DNA from: Arthrobotrys musiformis | Lineage: Eukaryota > Ascomycota > Orbiliomycetes > Orbiliales > Orbiliaceae | DNA: 64,000 nt | NCBI GenBank assembly: GCA_036971715.1 | Contig: JAVHJL010000002.1 | Location: 404,501 to 468,500 of the forward strand | Direction: 5' to 3' | In this document: positions 42,317 through 52,995 of the stretch, piece by piece | Numbering within the stretch: the first letter of the stretch is position 1 | How the letters are laid out: every line of letters starts with the position of its first letter | Made by a program: the position numbers and the translations under genes | Notes under the pieces: generated by a model | The model's input: only the letters and a program-made list of their open reading frames with translations | What the model was told of the DNA's origin: nothing | The model's database searches: none

Positions 42317-43917
42317 CTAATCGAGTAATACAGTCGGCGTAAAACTGGACCATTGGCTGTTGGGCACCACCTTATCCTCATCTCGTAACTCTCTCCAAAA
42401 TCTTGAACACTCCTTCAGCTCATCATCGATAAGAGCTCCCCACTTCTTGATAAACCATGGCTGAGCCTCCCAGCTCCTCGGGTTCCAAGGCTCACCACCG
42501 TATTTTCCCTGCCCGCTACCCCAGCACATTAGCGCAGACTTGCCCAGGTCCACACAGAACTCAATTTCATTGAAGAAACCCCCACTCGCCGCCGTGATAA
42601 CCTTTTCCCTGAAGCCAGGAAACGGGAATACGTCGATATAAGCTTTATGCGGTGTTCTACATTGTAACTCGGACGGCCTCAACCCTTCCGGAGTGTCCGC
42701 AAATTTTTCCTTGACTTTCTCCACCGATTGGTCGTTTAGGAAATATGCTTGTACAAATGGAGATTTGTATGGATCTTTGAAATCCTCTGGAAGGGGGTTC
42801 CAGAAGCCTATTATTTTGGCGTTGATAACAACCGCTTTGAAAGTGGTAATTTCGTGAAGATTCATATGCGTCCGGCAGGGCGACGGAGTGTAGATAAGTA
42901 ATTCTTCTAGGGCTTTGGTGCCGATATCCTCGATAAAGGCTTTGCGCTGGTCTTGGGCCCTCGTTTCCTGGCCACGTGACAACCTTATATCCAGTTGATG
43001 GTCCTTGGACGATAATGCCTCTAGCCCGGCCTCAATTATTTCTTGCAGAGTGTAGCCCCCACACGCCTCCTGTACTTGAGTCGATGCAAAGAAACCAGCC
43101 GGGTGGGCGAGCGATAGGGGACGTGGTATTTCGGTGACGTCATCGTCAGGGACAGGAAGGGATCCGGATAGCTCATCGATAGTTGCTGTAGATGCTGGAA
43201 CATCATATCGTCTAGAAGTTTCCCCAATATCAATATCAACCATAGCCTGCGACCCACTCTCCGCCCCACCCGGGCCGAAGGAGTTTAATGTGTTCGAAGG
43301 TGGTAAATTATCATAAACCTCAGAGATGGTATCGGGTGTCGGCGCAGGATCATTGGGATCATTCAGTAGCCAGTGGAGACTAATCAAACGTGGCATCGAC
43401 AAATTACGCCCGGCTTGCTTCTCCCTAGCGTAGTCGACGTCATAATTGTATAGCTCCCTTGCAGCCTCGTTTATCGCTTGCTCGTTACTAATATTTGTGG
43501 AGATAGGGGTGTCGAGGCGCGCACCCGGATTTGCGTCTACACCCGTCTCAACCGAGTTTTCTGTACCGGCCTCTTTGACATGGTCCGTGGACAGATTCGA
43601 TTGATTATTCCAATATTCAGGATCATTAGATTGTTGAAGAGCTTCAAAGACCTTTTTCCTCTTCCTTTCGCCTATGCAGGTATATAAACGGTTAAATTGC
43701 TGAGTCAGCCAACTATATTAGAACATGGTGCCATATAAACATAGAGAGCACAGGGAGTCAACACCATTTCCGGGATTATAAGAAGAGGGTACATACGGAA
43801 TAGTCTCTGGGCCTCACGATTCTGAGCCCTCCTCTTCTCCGTCAGCTTCCTTCGCTTCCGGGGCTGCGGAGCTTTAGCAACGGCGCCTGCGGGAACCTCG
43901 CCAGTTAGGTTTGACAT
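42317..43917 (-). CDS. bZIP transcription factor with DUF3425 domain
   Basis: Exon 1 (43917-43797) and exon 2 (43671-42317) join over a 125-nt intron (donor GTATGT, acceptor ATAG) to 1476 nt, 491 residues. The intron splits the basic region: KRRAQNREAQRLF before it and RERKRKK after it, reconstituting a fungal bZIP basic motif with N-x-x-A-Q-R-x-F-R. The zipper that follows is short or degenerate. The C-terminal 200 residues match DUF3425 in pattern: LRPSELQCRTPHKAYIDVFP then FPGFREKV, a hydrophobic DLGKSALMCWG and PWNPRSWEAQPWFIKKWG. Proteins with this combination are nuclear regulators, often of stress or secondary metabolism in ascomycetes. Target genes are unknown. Confidence 0.88.
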
Positions 43918-44387
43918 TGTGAATAACCTTTGCGAAAAGGCCGACCTCTATACTAGTCAAAGGCGTCGTCCTAGTATACGCGTCTGTACTGGCTATAATG
44001 CTACGCGCAGGAGTTGATAGAAATTGTTACGACAAAATGTGGATTACTGCCTGGTAAAAGCTATCCTGAGAAAGTGCTGCTGAGGGAGCTAATATACCAG
44101 GCAACTTCACGAATTCACTGGGGATATGATGGCGGGCAGGGATGTAAGCCACTCCTCGAGAAATGACAAGGTTCACAGGCCTCGGCCGACATTTGCATTA
44201 ACTCGATTTGGTATATTAGCCCAATCTCCAACATGGCAACACAATTGTACAAGTAACAGGTTTTCGAAGCATTGCATGAATAGGTCGGTACCGGTTCAAA
44301 GGCCAAAACCGTCCCATGTGCGGAGAGTTTTATCTCTAAAATACATTGTAGCTAGAGATACTAACTCGTATTTTATCTGAGGACAGT
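43918..44387. other. intergenic region
   Basis: This is the upstream flank of the bZIP-DUF3425 gene and the 3' flank of the secreted protein gene at 44388, both on the - strand. Short opposing ORFs at 44115-44380 are not coding in appearance. Confidence 0.5.
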
Positions 44388-46190
44388 CTATTTATTCGTG
44401 TCATCGTTGTTAATAACGTCAGAAAACCGCGAGCCCGTGCCCGAAAATTTAGACCGTCGAGGCGGAGAGTAGTTTCGGGAACTTGGGCTATATCCAGGGT
44501 GGAGCAAACTACGAGCTGATGGACTTACATCCGTTGAGAGCAATTTAAAATTTTCCGCGTTATTGACGGGGTCGGAGCCCGCTCTCATCAGCTCAACCTC
44601 TTGTTGAGACCCGTACTCTTGAGAGCCTGCCCTTAAGTCGAGAGATATCGGTATAACGTTGATTAGATCCTCGAACTCTCTGTCTGTCACCTCTGGCTCT
44701 ATCCCAACACCTGGTTCTTCCTGGAACGTTGCATCTATGATGTCTTGCACCTGAGGCTTCTGCAATGGGATGTATCCTCCTGGACTGGTATTTTGGTTTA
44801 TCGGGGTGTATCCTCCCGTACTCGTAACCTGGTTGATTGGGCTGTCCATTGTCTCGATATTGGATATTCGCATATATTTAGGCTGCTCAGCCGCAGAGTT
44901 GGAAGTAAGTGTTTTGGGGAGTTTGGGGAATGGTTCGGTACTTGGCAGCTGGGGAACCTCGAGAACCCTTAGAATTTCCGCCATGGCGTCAAGGTCCTTG
45001 ATCAAAAACTCCGGCATGTAAGTCAAATCAATGATAAGATCTTTGAGGACCTGCCATTTTTTGAAGAGAGAAGTCTTCCTTTTCTTTGGGAGTATGGTCG
45101 TAGTTTGCTCCTCGGCCATCCCACCATTCGTCCCTAGATCGAAACCGAACTTGGCAAAATCCTTGTCCCTCTTCTTCTGCTCGTCGGCCTTCACTTTATC
45201 TTCGGCAGCGTTCGCCTGCTCCTCCATAGTTTTATTCACTCCCGCTATTCTAGAGTCAAGGAACCCCATTTCTGTCCGGATGTCCCAAGCTTGTCTTAAC
45301 CCCTCCGCCATAACTCTCAGTAACTTATCCCTCAGTTTCAACAATGTCTCCCTCATTCTAGTCGTTTTATTTGGGTCCACAAAAACAGTCACGAGCCTGT
45401 GCTCCAGTGAAACATCTAGGTCGCTAACCACAAATTGAAATTCGTGCGTCTGCATATCATCTCCAGCACCCGCCGAAACCTCCACTGCGTTGAGAAGGTA
45501 TCTCTCAGCCTGCTCGTATCTTGACTTAGTGTGAGACCCATACTTATTCTCCGGATCCCTCGGACCTCTAAATAAAGGTGTGAAGAATAGATGTAAGTGG
45601 TCTGCCGTAGTTCTCGAGGTTGGGTAATCTTCGAACTTGAGGGCATCCCTAAAATTCTCTGGGAAGCCCCGATTTAGCATAGCGACTTTGTACAAAAATT
45701 CGGCCGGGATGTCGTCCGGATCCACTCCGGGGATGCCATAAAACGGATTATCTCTCGTACTCATAACGACCTCGAAGAGAGTATTTGCCCATTCTACAAC
45801 CATATTTTGAAACCACACAGGTGGAGCCTGCCCTTTACTAGCCAGCTTGTAATTTTCAAATAGGGACTCCATGAGCCTATCCACCCGTTCCGTGAAGCAA
45901 GTCGACCGGGTGGTATGGTCGTAGCTCTCGCGCCCCGGCATGCCATAAAATAAACCCTCCCATTCCCTATCCGCTTTCCCATAGTATGAGAGAAACGCCT
46001 CTATCAACCCATTGTAATCCACTACCCTTTCCCACTTCGCAAAAGTCTCGCCATCGATTGGAATTCGGTACTCGCTAGTGTCTCCCGTGGCCAACGTGGG
46101 CTCCTTAGCGAGATCGCGGAGGTTTGTGAAATAATCCAAGCTTAACGCCTGCTTAAAAAGACAAATAACCGTGATATATCGAAGCCGCAT
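44388..46190 (-). CDS. secreted or membrane-targeted hypothetical protein, 600 aa
   Basis: The frame is open upstream, but the first ATG is at 46190 and starts a signal-peptide-like segment (MRLRYITVICLFKQALS). The product is 600 residues, intronless. Residues of about 20-300 form an acidic and aromatic-rich globular part (FAKWERVVDYNGLIEAFLSY, GLFYGMPG, NPFYGIPGVDPDDIPAEFLY, where two YG(M/I)PG turns recur). A charged helical stretch with KVKADEQKKRDKDFAKF and a KKRKTSLFKK cluster follows. The C-terminus is low-complexity with near-repeats INQVTSTGGYTP and INQNTSPGGYIP and a Ser/Arg/Pro tail. I do not recognise the family. Confidence 0.78.
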   Translation of the reverse strand: MRLRYITVICLFKQALSLDYFTNLRDLAKEPTLATGDTSEYRIPIDGETFAKWERVVDYNGLIEAFLSYYGKADREWEGLFYGMPGRESYDHTTRSTCFTERVDRLMESLFENYKLASKGQAPPVWFQNMVVEWANTLFEVVMSTRDNPFYGIPGVDPDDIPAEFLYKVAMLNRGFPENFRDALKFEDYPTSRTTADHLHLFFTPLFRGPRDPENKYGSHTKSRYEQAERYLLNAVEVSAGAGDDMQTHEFQFVVSDLDVSLEHRLVTVFVDPNKTTRMRETLLKLRDKLLRVMAEGLRQAWDIRTEMGFLDSRIAGVNKTMEEQANAAEDKVKADEQKKRDKDFAKFGFDLGTNGGMAEEQTTTILPKKRKTSLFKKWQVLKDLIIDLTYMPEFLIKDLDAMAEILRVLEVPQLPSTEPFPKLPKTLTSNSAAEQPKYMRISNIETMDSPINQVTSTGGYTPINQNTSPGGYIPLQKPQVQDIIDATFQEEPGVGIEPEVTDREFEDLINVIPISLDLRAGSQEYGSQQEVELMRAGSDPVNNAENFKLLSTDVSPSARSLLHPGYSPSSRNYSPPRRSKFSGTGSRFSDVINNDDTNK

Positions 46191-47114
46191 GGTTGCCACG
46201 CCTAGGCGCCTAGCTATACTGAATTGGGGTCTCTTAATATATGTAAATCGATGTATGGAAGTATATTCAGTGCGACCTTTTCCCACGCCACGTATTTTAG
46301 TGTTCGTTAGAAGTTGGGAGAAAAATTGCTCAAAACATGAATCAAAAACCTTCTCTCGACCTCTCAGATACGCCTAGGCCGAGGCCTCCAAAGCCGAGCC
46401 CACTATATTGAGAGATTTAGACCCCTTGTGTAACCCGAATCGGGTCGAGGCAAATACAACAGTACCAACGCGCCCGATCGATTTATATAGCTACAGTGAT
46501 CATATGATGCTAGAACATCCTTCTCTGCAGCCCCACGTTTATGGTCCTGTGACTCAGAGCAATCGTGATTTTTATCCACTTAGTTATCACCAATTTGAGG
46601 CCAACTTAGTACAGGCCTTGCCCCGTACCCAGACGTCGATACCTGGATTCGGCCAGGCCAGCTAGCTCTGATTTACAAGACAAGACCTGGAGGCTACAGG
46701 CTTAATCCTAAGAATCATTTATTTCGACTGCAGTGTATACGCCATACCGATGGTGGACATAATACTTATAATTATACGGCTGTATATATATATATGGAGT
46801 TATGTAGACTGATGTCCGTTGAAACATATATAATCAGGTAGATTTCGGGAAGAAAGCGAACCTGTTATTAACGCGCTTAATATAATTCCGTCCCTAAATT
46901 TACAAATTGAGATAGAAGTTCTAATACTTAAACCAAACGGGGCCGCCGGCCGGAAATTAGCCTTCATCTCATTGCATCAGCAGATACTTCCTAAGGCCTG
47001 AATTCCACATCACTAGAGCTATAGAGCTCGAAAAGCTTCCGAAACTCCTCGGCGCTACCAATCAAGAACCCCTGTTTCTATATCTATTCGCCTAGCGAGA
47101 TTTTAAGGGAAAAT
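46191..47114. other. intergenic region with a dispersed-motif copy
   Basis: It includes one copy of the CGTACCCAGACGTC motif at 46624-46637 and a long TA run near 46784-46794. The + strand frame at 46408-46665 starts at TTG and is not called. It also holds the promoter of the small secreted gene at 47115. Confidence 0.45.
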
Positions 47115-47562
47115 ATGAAGGCCTCCAACATAGTTATGGCGTTATCCTTTTCGGGCGCTCTCGCTATCCCTCAAGAGATTGCCGGGCGCGGCGTCAGCGG
47201 GCACCCAAAATACGATGTCGCGAGAAAAATCGTTTGCGATAAGCAGGGAAGATCCCCATACTGTTGCGATTTTGTTTTCATTAGTCTTGGGTTTTGGTGC
47301 GATGTGGGTAGGTCAAGTTTTTATTTCCCTTAAACGATCATCTCTAACTCTAGTAAACTTCGGACACAGCGAGACCCATTCCAGATCAAGCAGACACATA
47401 TAATTGCCAAAACGATAAAGATATTGAGTGCTGCCATGAAGATGTAAGTCGACTCGCTACTACAATCCGGTTCCAAAGCAAACACATGTATAGAATAATT
47501 CTAACCTCTCCTGCTTTCTACTGATAAAAAAAATCTAGAAAGGGGCGCTTACCATATGCTAA
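47115..47562 (+). CDS. small secreted eight-cysteine protein, hydrophobin-like spacing
   Basis: Exons 47115-47307, 47385-47443 and 47539-47562 give 276 nt and 91 residues. Introns are 77 nt (GTAGGT, CTAAC branch) and 95 nt (GTAAGT, CTAAC branch). The signal peptide is MKASNIVMALSFSGALAIP. The spliced mature protein has exactly eight Cys in the order C-CC-C-C-CC-C, with gaps of 8, 10, 10, 7 and 9 residues, the order diagnostic of hydrophobins. The fourth gap (C4 to C5) is shorter than usual in class II, and the protein is more charged (NDKDIE) than typical hydrophobins. It is thus either a divergent hydrophobin coating surfaces or another small cysteine-rich secreted protein. The last exon encodes only 7 residues. 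Confidence 0.65.
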
Positions 47563-48896
47563 CCTTCAAGAGCGGAGGGTTTACGGGGTTGTCAAAGGTC
47601 CCACAGCTGAACCATCAGGGTCGCTTTTGCGTTCTATGTTCTATGAAAGGAAGTTATCTAGAGGCAGTCAACAAATAAACTCGTTACTTATCGCCCGGGC
47701 GGGCTGGGAACGAGACAAGTTACTTATATATAAGATTGAAAATTCAGGGCGATCGATTGATAAATTCTATGCATCTTTTCTACACATATTTAGAGGCTGT
47801 CTGAGGTCTAAATACGTATCATATAGTTTGGTATGGCTCAAATGAGAATCCGCGCTGCAGGAGTGCATATCTCAGTCTAGTCTCTCGTTGAGCGCAACGT
47901 AATAAAACAAATACATTGGGAAAGTATTTTTCTCGTACCTAGGCCACCAGGTGGGAAAGTATAGGATGGAGAGATCTTGAGCAATTGAGATATATCGATA
48001 GGAATTATTCGGGCCGGGCCCGGACGTTGCATTTGCCCCAAGACGGCCACGCAATGATGATATCCTAGCTAAGCAACGCAAATTTACTTCGGCTTTAAAT
48101 TAATTGGGATGGGTGAATGTTGGTCTCACTTTGCGACATTCAACAAGGAACGATGTAAATCCATACATCGTGGCAGTGGGTTTATAGCTAAAATTTTGCG
48201 TCGAGACATACGTTTGACTCGGGTCGACGATGGCTTAACTTCTAGGAATTCTACAAACCTATTCCATCTATAAGTTAGAAGCGCTAATTGACGTACTGTA
48301 TTACCGCGGGACTAACATCCGCCACCAGTGTATGTATATACGCCTGTCTGTTTATACATGTAGCTATGTAGACATATATATCCAGCGAGCATCGAAACCA
48401 AAAACCAAAAACCACGTCAACCGATGAATACGGCTCAACGGTAGTGACAATTCGGAATTTAGGAGGCCGTAATTACGATAAATAACTACCACCAGCATCG
48501 AGTGAACACTTCCAGTACATCCACTACGCCCATAAGATAGTGTATGCACGCATACATTTGAGCCACGGATTTAAAGGCTTTAACGCCGCGAACCTAGCCG
48601 CACTGACGGCAAGTCTCGGTATTCCGGCACCAACGATGCAAACCCGTGTCAAAATCCATGAGTTAAAAAAGCTATGCGGTAGTTCGAAACGGTTTAGAAA
48701 GTTTAGATTCCCGGGTATAAGTTGGCTTCCACGGACTTGTGAATAAATTCGATGAAGAAATTCTTTCAATTTGAATACAAGCTCCACAAGGGGGATTGGT
48801 AAACAAGGAGAAGTTACACACGCACACATTCCATCTATATATATTTATGTGTGTATATTGACCTTTGAAAACCTTTTCGACTAATCAACTAGAGAT
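47563..48896. other. intergenic region
   Basis: No gene is supported. A fragment of the dispersed motif (GGGAACGAGACAAGT) lies at 47706-47720 in reverse orientation. The 3' part is the promoter of the dienelactone hydrolase gene, with a TATATATATT box near 48836-48845. Confidence 0.45.
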
Positions 48897-49927
48897 ATGG
48901 CAAGCGCTCCATCCCAGGCATGTCTATGCACACCATCAGTTCCAGCAGAAGGGTACGATGCGAAAGGAACTTTCCAGGAAATAAATGGGCTAAAATTATG
49001 TAAGTTGCACCCATGCCCTACTCGTGGTTTAAAACGATGTGGTCGTATTTATCTTCATTTGGTGGGGCGGTGGCTGATTTCAGTTTATCTTATGCAGACT
49101 TTACCGGTCCTACAGCCTCAAATTCCGCTATCGTATTTATTTATGATGCGTACGGCTACGCAGACCAGGTTCTTGCTGGAGCTGATTTGCTTTCCGATTT
49201 GTCGGGGTCTCTCGTGATCGTGCCTGATGTCCTAGGCGACGCCGCGATATCACCAAAGTATCGATCGTTCGACCAAATCTCCGAAGAAATCAAAAAACCA
49301 CTGCTCGCGACGTTCATGGGGAAAATCAATGAGTTCAGAGATTTTCCCGGTCAAATTCTTGATGGATTGGAAAAGTGGGGAGACCTATGGCCTTCGGTTG
49401 AGAAATGGGGGGTATTTGGACTCTGCTTTGGGGGGAAACTTGCTGTGCTGCTGTCGCAAAAAGCTACGCCTTTCCTGGTATCCGGTCAAGCACATCCTTC
49501 GTAAGGGCCCTAATAAGCTTCAATGCATTTCCCAAGTATGATCGATGGTGGAACTAATATATCAGTATACGTGTAGATTCCTTGCAAATGGGGACCCGGA
49601 CCTTGTTACAATTCCGCACATCTGCCTTGCTTCAAAAGATGAAAACCCAGAAAGAATCGCAGAATACAAAACAGTTATGGGAGAACAGGGCCATGTGAAT
49701 ACCTACCCTAAAGATATACACGGTTGGATGGGTGCCAAAGCGGATCTAACTGACCCAGATCAGAAAATATCCTTCCACAGCGGGTAGGCTACATACAATA
49801 TTACAACCACTGATAACTATTTCGAAACTTTTGGAGGAATAGGCTAACTTTTTACGATACCCGGCCCGACAGATATCAGGAAGTTTCGGCTTTCTTTCGG
49901 GCTTACCTCTCTTCTCCCGTTCATTAA
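48897..49927 (+). CDS. dienelactone hydrolase family protein, four exons
   Basis: Exons 48897-48999, 49098-49500, 49577-49783 and 49843-49927 sum to 798 nt, 265 residues. All three introns have GTAAG or GTAGG donors and AG acceptors. The alpha/beta-hydrolase shows IVFIYDAYGYA at the first core strands, the DLH nucleophile Cys in GVFGLCFGGKLA, the acid-bearing segment with ICLASKDENPE and the catalytic His in KDIHGWMGA. The C-terminal exon (YDTRPDRYQEVSAFFRAYL) completes the last helix. Fungal DLH-family enzymes hydrolyse lactones or act on small esters. The substrate is unknown. There is no signal peptide, so it is intracellular. Confidence 0.9.
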
Positions 49928-50624
49928 ATAGACCAGGATGTAAACCATCCGGACAGCCGTTGACCCAACAGCGAATCCTAATATCTCGTTGAAGTATCAA
50001 GGTTGCTTATGGGCAGTAACTGTTATTCGTGCCCACTCGCATTTAAACTTTCCATTGAATCAATAGTTGTTGATATTTAGACTTCAACTCTAGTTTAAAT
50101 TCTAAATTGAATATATTGAACAAATTATTTTCAAATCCACGAATAGTTGATAGGATGTATTGAACATATATATATCCGACAAAGTGTTTTACCCATTGCA
50201 ATCGATACAAGGTCGATATCTGCCAGGAGCAGTCTCGTAACCAAACCGCGTGCTAGGAGGCCCAGCGCATAAAAGCGGTAAATCAACACATTTATTCACA
50301 ACCCAACAATATCACCACCAATGTGCACCGCATTGATTGGCCATGCGTGTATAAGGCCGCACCAAACCATTTCGATACAATATTAAGCCTTGGACAGCAC
50401 AGACCCAGACCAACTGAGTAGTCGCTCATAATTGTATTTTCTGGCCAAAACATTGCAAATCTTATACCGTTCGTACTCTATACATAAATAATAGTTCAAT
50501 TATGTTTTGACTCATGGTCATAATCGAGATCCAAGAACGCTGACTAGGTAAAATTTCAGAACGTATTTATGTACAGTATGCGAATAATAGACGTATTTAC
50601 AAATTAGGAAACGTCTTGTGATCC
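49928..50624. other. convergent intergenic region
   Basis: This lies between the dienelactone hydrolase gene and the 3' end of the LPMO gene. It is TA-rich at 50080-50180. No gene, RNA or repeat was recognised. Confidence 0.5.
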
Positions 50625-51823
50625 TTATGCAGGAATACATTGGGAGTAGTATGCGTTCTGAGCAGAGCAAGTATAGCCGCTCACGCAGGCGGTCGCTCCG
50701 GTCCAGCCAATACCACCGCATTGTGACCATGCGGTAGCTGTTCCAGTTCCAGAAGGTGCGCTTGTAGTCGTGGTAGTGGTAGCGGCTTTAGTGGTGGTAG
50801 TAGTAGTTTTAGTAGTTGTCGTTGTCGTGGTTGTGGTTGTGGTCGTCTTTGTTGTTGTGGCCGCCGTAGTCGTCGCAGCTTTCGTAGTAGTAACAGTCGT
50901 AAGAGTAGTCTTAGGGGTCGTCGTGGCTGTAGTGGTTGGGTTGCTTCCGCTGCAGGTGAAAGGACGAGGGCCTGGAATTACGTAGCTCGCAAGGGGTGGA
51001 TAGTAGCTAAAATATGGGTTAGCATGCACGGTACACAAAGAAATAAGCGGAAATCTGTGGCGCCTACATGTTCACAAGGACTCCAGGATCATTTTGTGCA
51101 TATGCACCAGGGAAAGACACCGTAGGTGGGCTGGCAGAGCCTCCACCGACAATGTTTATTTGCGCACACTCCATATAGAACTGTGCGCCAAGGGTGGAGC
51201 TGGCTCCGTGAAGTGCGAGAAGCTCTCCTCGAAGGAAGTAATTCCCTGGTGGGATACAATCTGGAAGCTTGAAGCTCACCAAACCCTGAGCAGCGTATAG
51301 TTTGTCAACGGCCCAGACATTGGTGGCGGGATCCCATCCATCTTCGTAGACTTTGAACCACTTGAGGCCAGTGACTGATTCTTGAGTAGCGCTAGGAACA
51401 GCAGCCAAGTAGACCATAATCGGGCCTTTGTGGCCCGGATCCACAGGGTCAGCAGTATCGCTAGCATCCCGACCAGCCAAGGTGTGATGCCATTCTAGGC
51501 CCACTGTAGCACCCGATGGGACTTGGATAATAGTTGACGGGTAGGGTGTATTCAAGGGATTAGGCCTAAAACGAATCAGAAATTAATTTGTTAGAGTAAA
51601 TTAGAGAATTTGCTTGCTGCAAAACAAGCACGTACCCTCCATTGCAGATGATATCATTACTCGTAACATCGTTAATCGGGCCATCATATGTCGGTACTCT
51701 AATACCGACGGTATGCCCTTGCGCAACCCCGTTGACCCAGAGTTCCTGGAAAATGGTATGAGCGGAGGTGGCTCCGATTGCTAGGGCAGCAGATGCAAAC
51801 TTGCTAAAGGCAACCATTTTCAT
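50625..51823 (-). CDS. AA9 lytic polysaccharide monooxygenase with CBM1
   Basis: Exons 51823-51636, 51565-51068 and 51006-50625 give 1068 nt, 355 residues (introns 70 and 61 nt). Signal peptidase cleavage after ATSA would expose His22 as the N-terminal copper-histidine (HTIFQELWVNG). The second copper ligand region is HHTLAG or DPVDPGHKGPIMVYLAA, and the axial-Tyr segment is GAQFYMECAQI. A linker of about 70 residues is almost pure Thr with Lys and Ala. The C-terminus is a fungal cellulose-binding module (WSQCGGIGWTGATACVSGYT then C..NAYYSQC). The enzyme oxidatively cleaves cellulose or related glucans outside the cell, using copper and an electron donor. A TA-rich box at 51931-51952 is the likely TATA region. 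Confidence 0.95.
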
Positions 51824-52995
51824 ATGCAACCTCGAAGCTAGAATTTAGAGAGTTTGAACTCTGAGGCACTTCTAGGTTTGCTATGTGTGAAGAAAAGTAT
51901 GAGATTTGAATACGGGATCTCGATCTCCTATATATATATATATTTCCCTACGCGCGTAAACACTATGGCCCCAAATACAGAGTACCACGGCCACAGTTGT
52001 ACAGGCCCGTGACCTAGTTTGTTCTGGATCAACTTCAAGGATCTCGATAGACTGGGATTCCCAATGACGACGAAATCTGAAACATGCCATAAATTTCTTC
52101 TTCATAACGCCTGTCCATAACCTCATTAATATGCCTGCTCGATATATTCTTCAATATGCTGCACTGCACTGCACTGGCCATCGCATATCATAGTCTTCTA
52201 ACGGATGAACGGATATTAAAATAAGCATCCAACGACGGACCAACTGCGTCCGAAATTCAATCTTCAAAACAAGCTTTGTTATAATGCAAACCAAGCATTC
52301 TTGTCCCGTTCTCGTGATCAGCTTCCAAAGCTTGTTTTTGCAAAATTTCGTATTGTCGAAGCATGCACACCGCAGCACAGAACCGTGGAAATGGGTTCCA
52401 ACACAGGGGTGTGTTGCAGGATTGACGGCTAAATAGTCCGAAGTTCAATCCAGGAACTTAAAGACGGCCCGAGATCCGAATAAACCTGCCAGACTGGCGT
52501 GAGAATCCTTTTCATCCTGAAATACCTAGGGACATACATACTAGGACCTAGCTCTTCAGCCCCAACCGATTAATCTCGAATGGACTTATATACCTAATTA
52601 TGGGCAAAATTTAAAGCAAACCCGCACAACAAGAGCTATCAGCATTTCCAATTATATGTGGCCCGATTCCAATGCGCAGCTGTTTATAATTTAGCCATCC
52701 AAACTATGGAATAGTATTAATATTGTGCTCATTATCATTTATGGGTTTTTTCCCTTTTACTTCCAAAAATATTACTCGGTCGCCGCCGTAGGTTCCATAA
52801 AAATATAAAATGGTCCCATATATCCACATTAAAGAGGTGATTACATTATAAAAATCTGCCAGACAGAGTCTGGCCAAGCCGTATCTTTGAGCTATCAAGA
52901 CGAACCGACGGAAACGCTAAACACGCCAGATATCGAAGTAGAAATGAAGATAGTGAAAAAAAAAAAATTAACCAAAGGAAAAGAGCTCTCAGTGA
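51824..52995. other. intergenic region
   Basis: This holds the promoter of the LPMO gene, with TATATATATATAT near 51931-51945, and the 3' flank of the membrane protein gene. Small ORFs at 52151-52448 and 52887-53072 are not supported. No RNA gene was seen. Confidence 0.45.
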
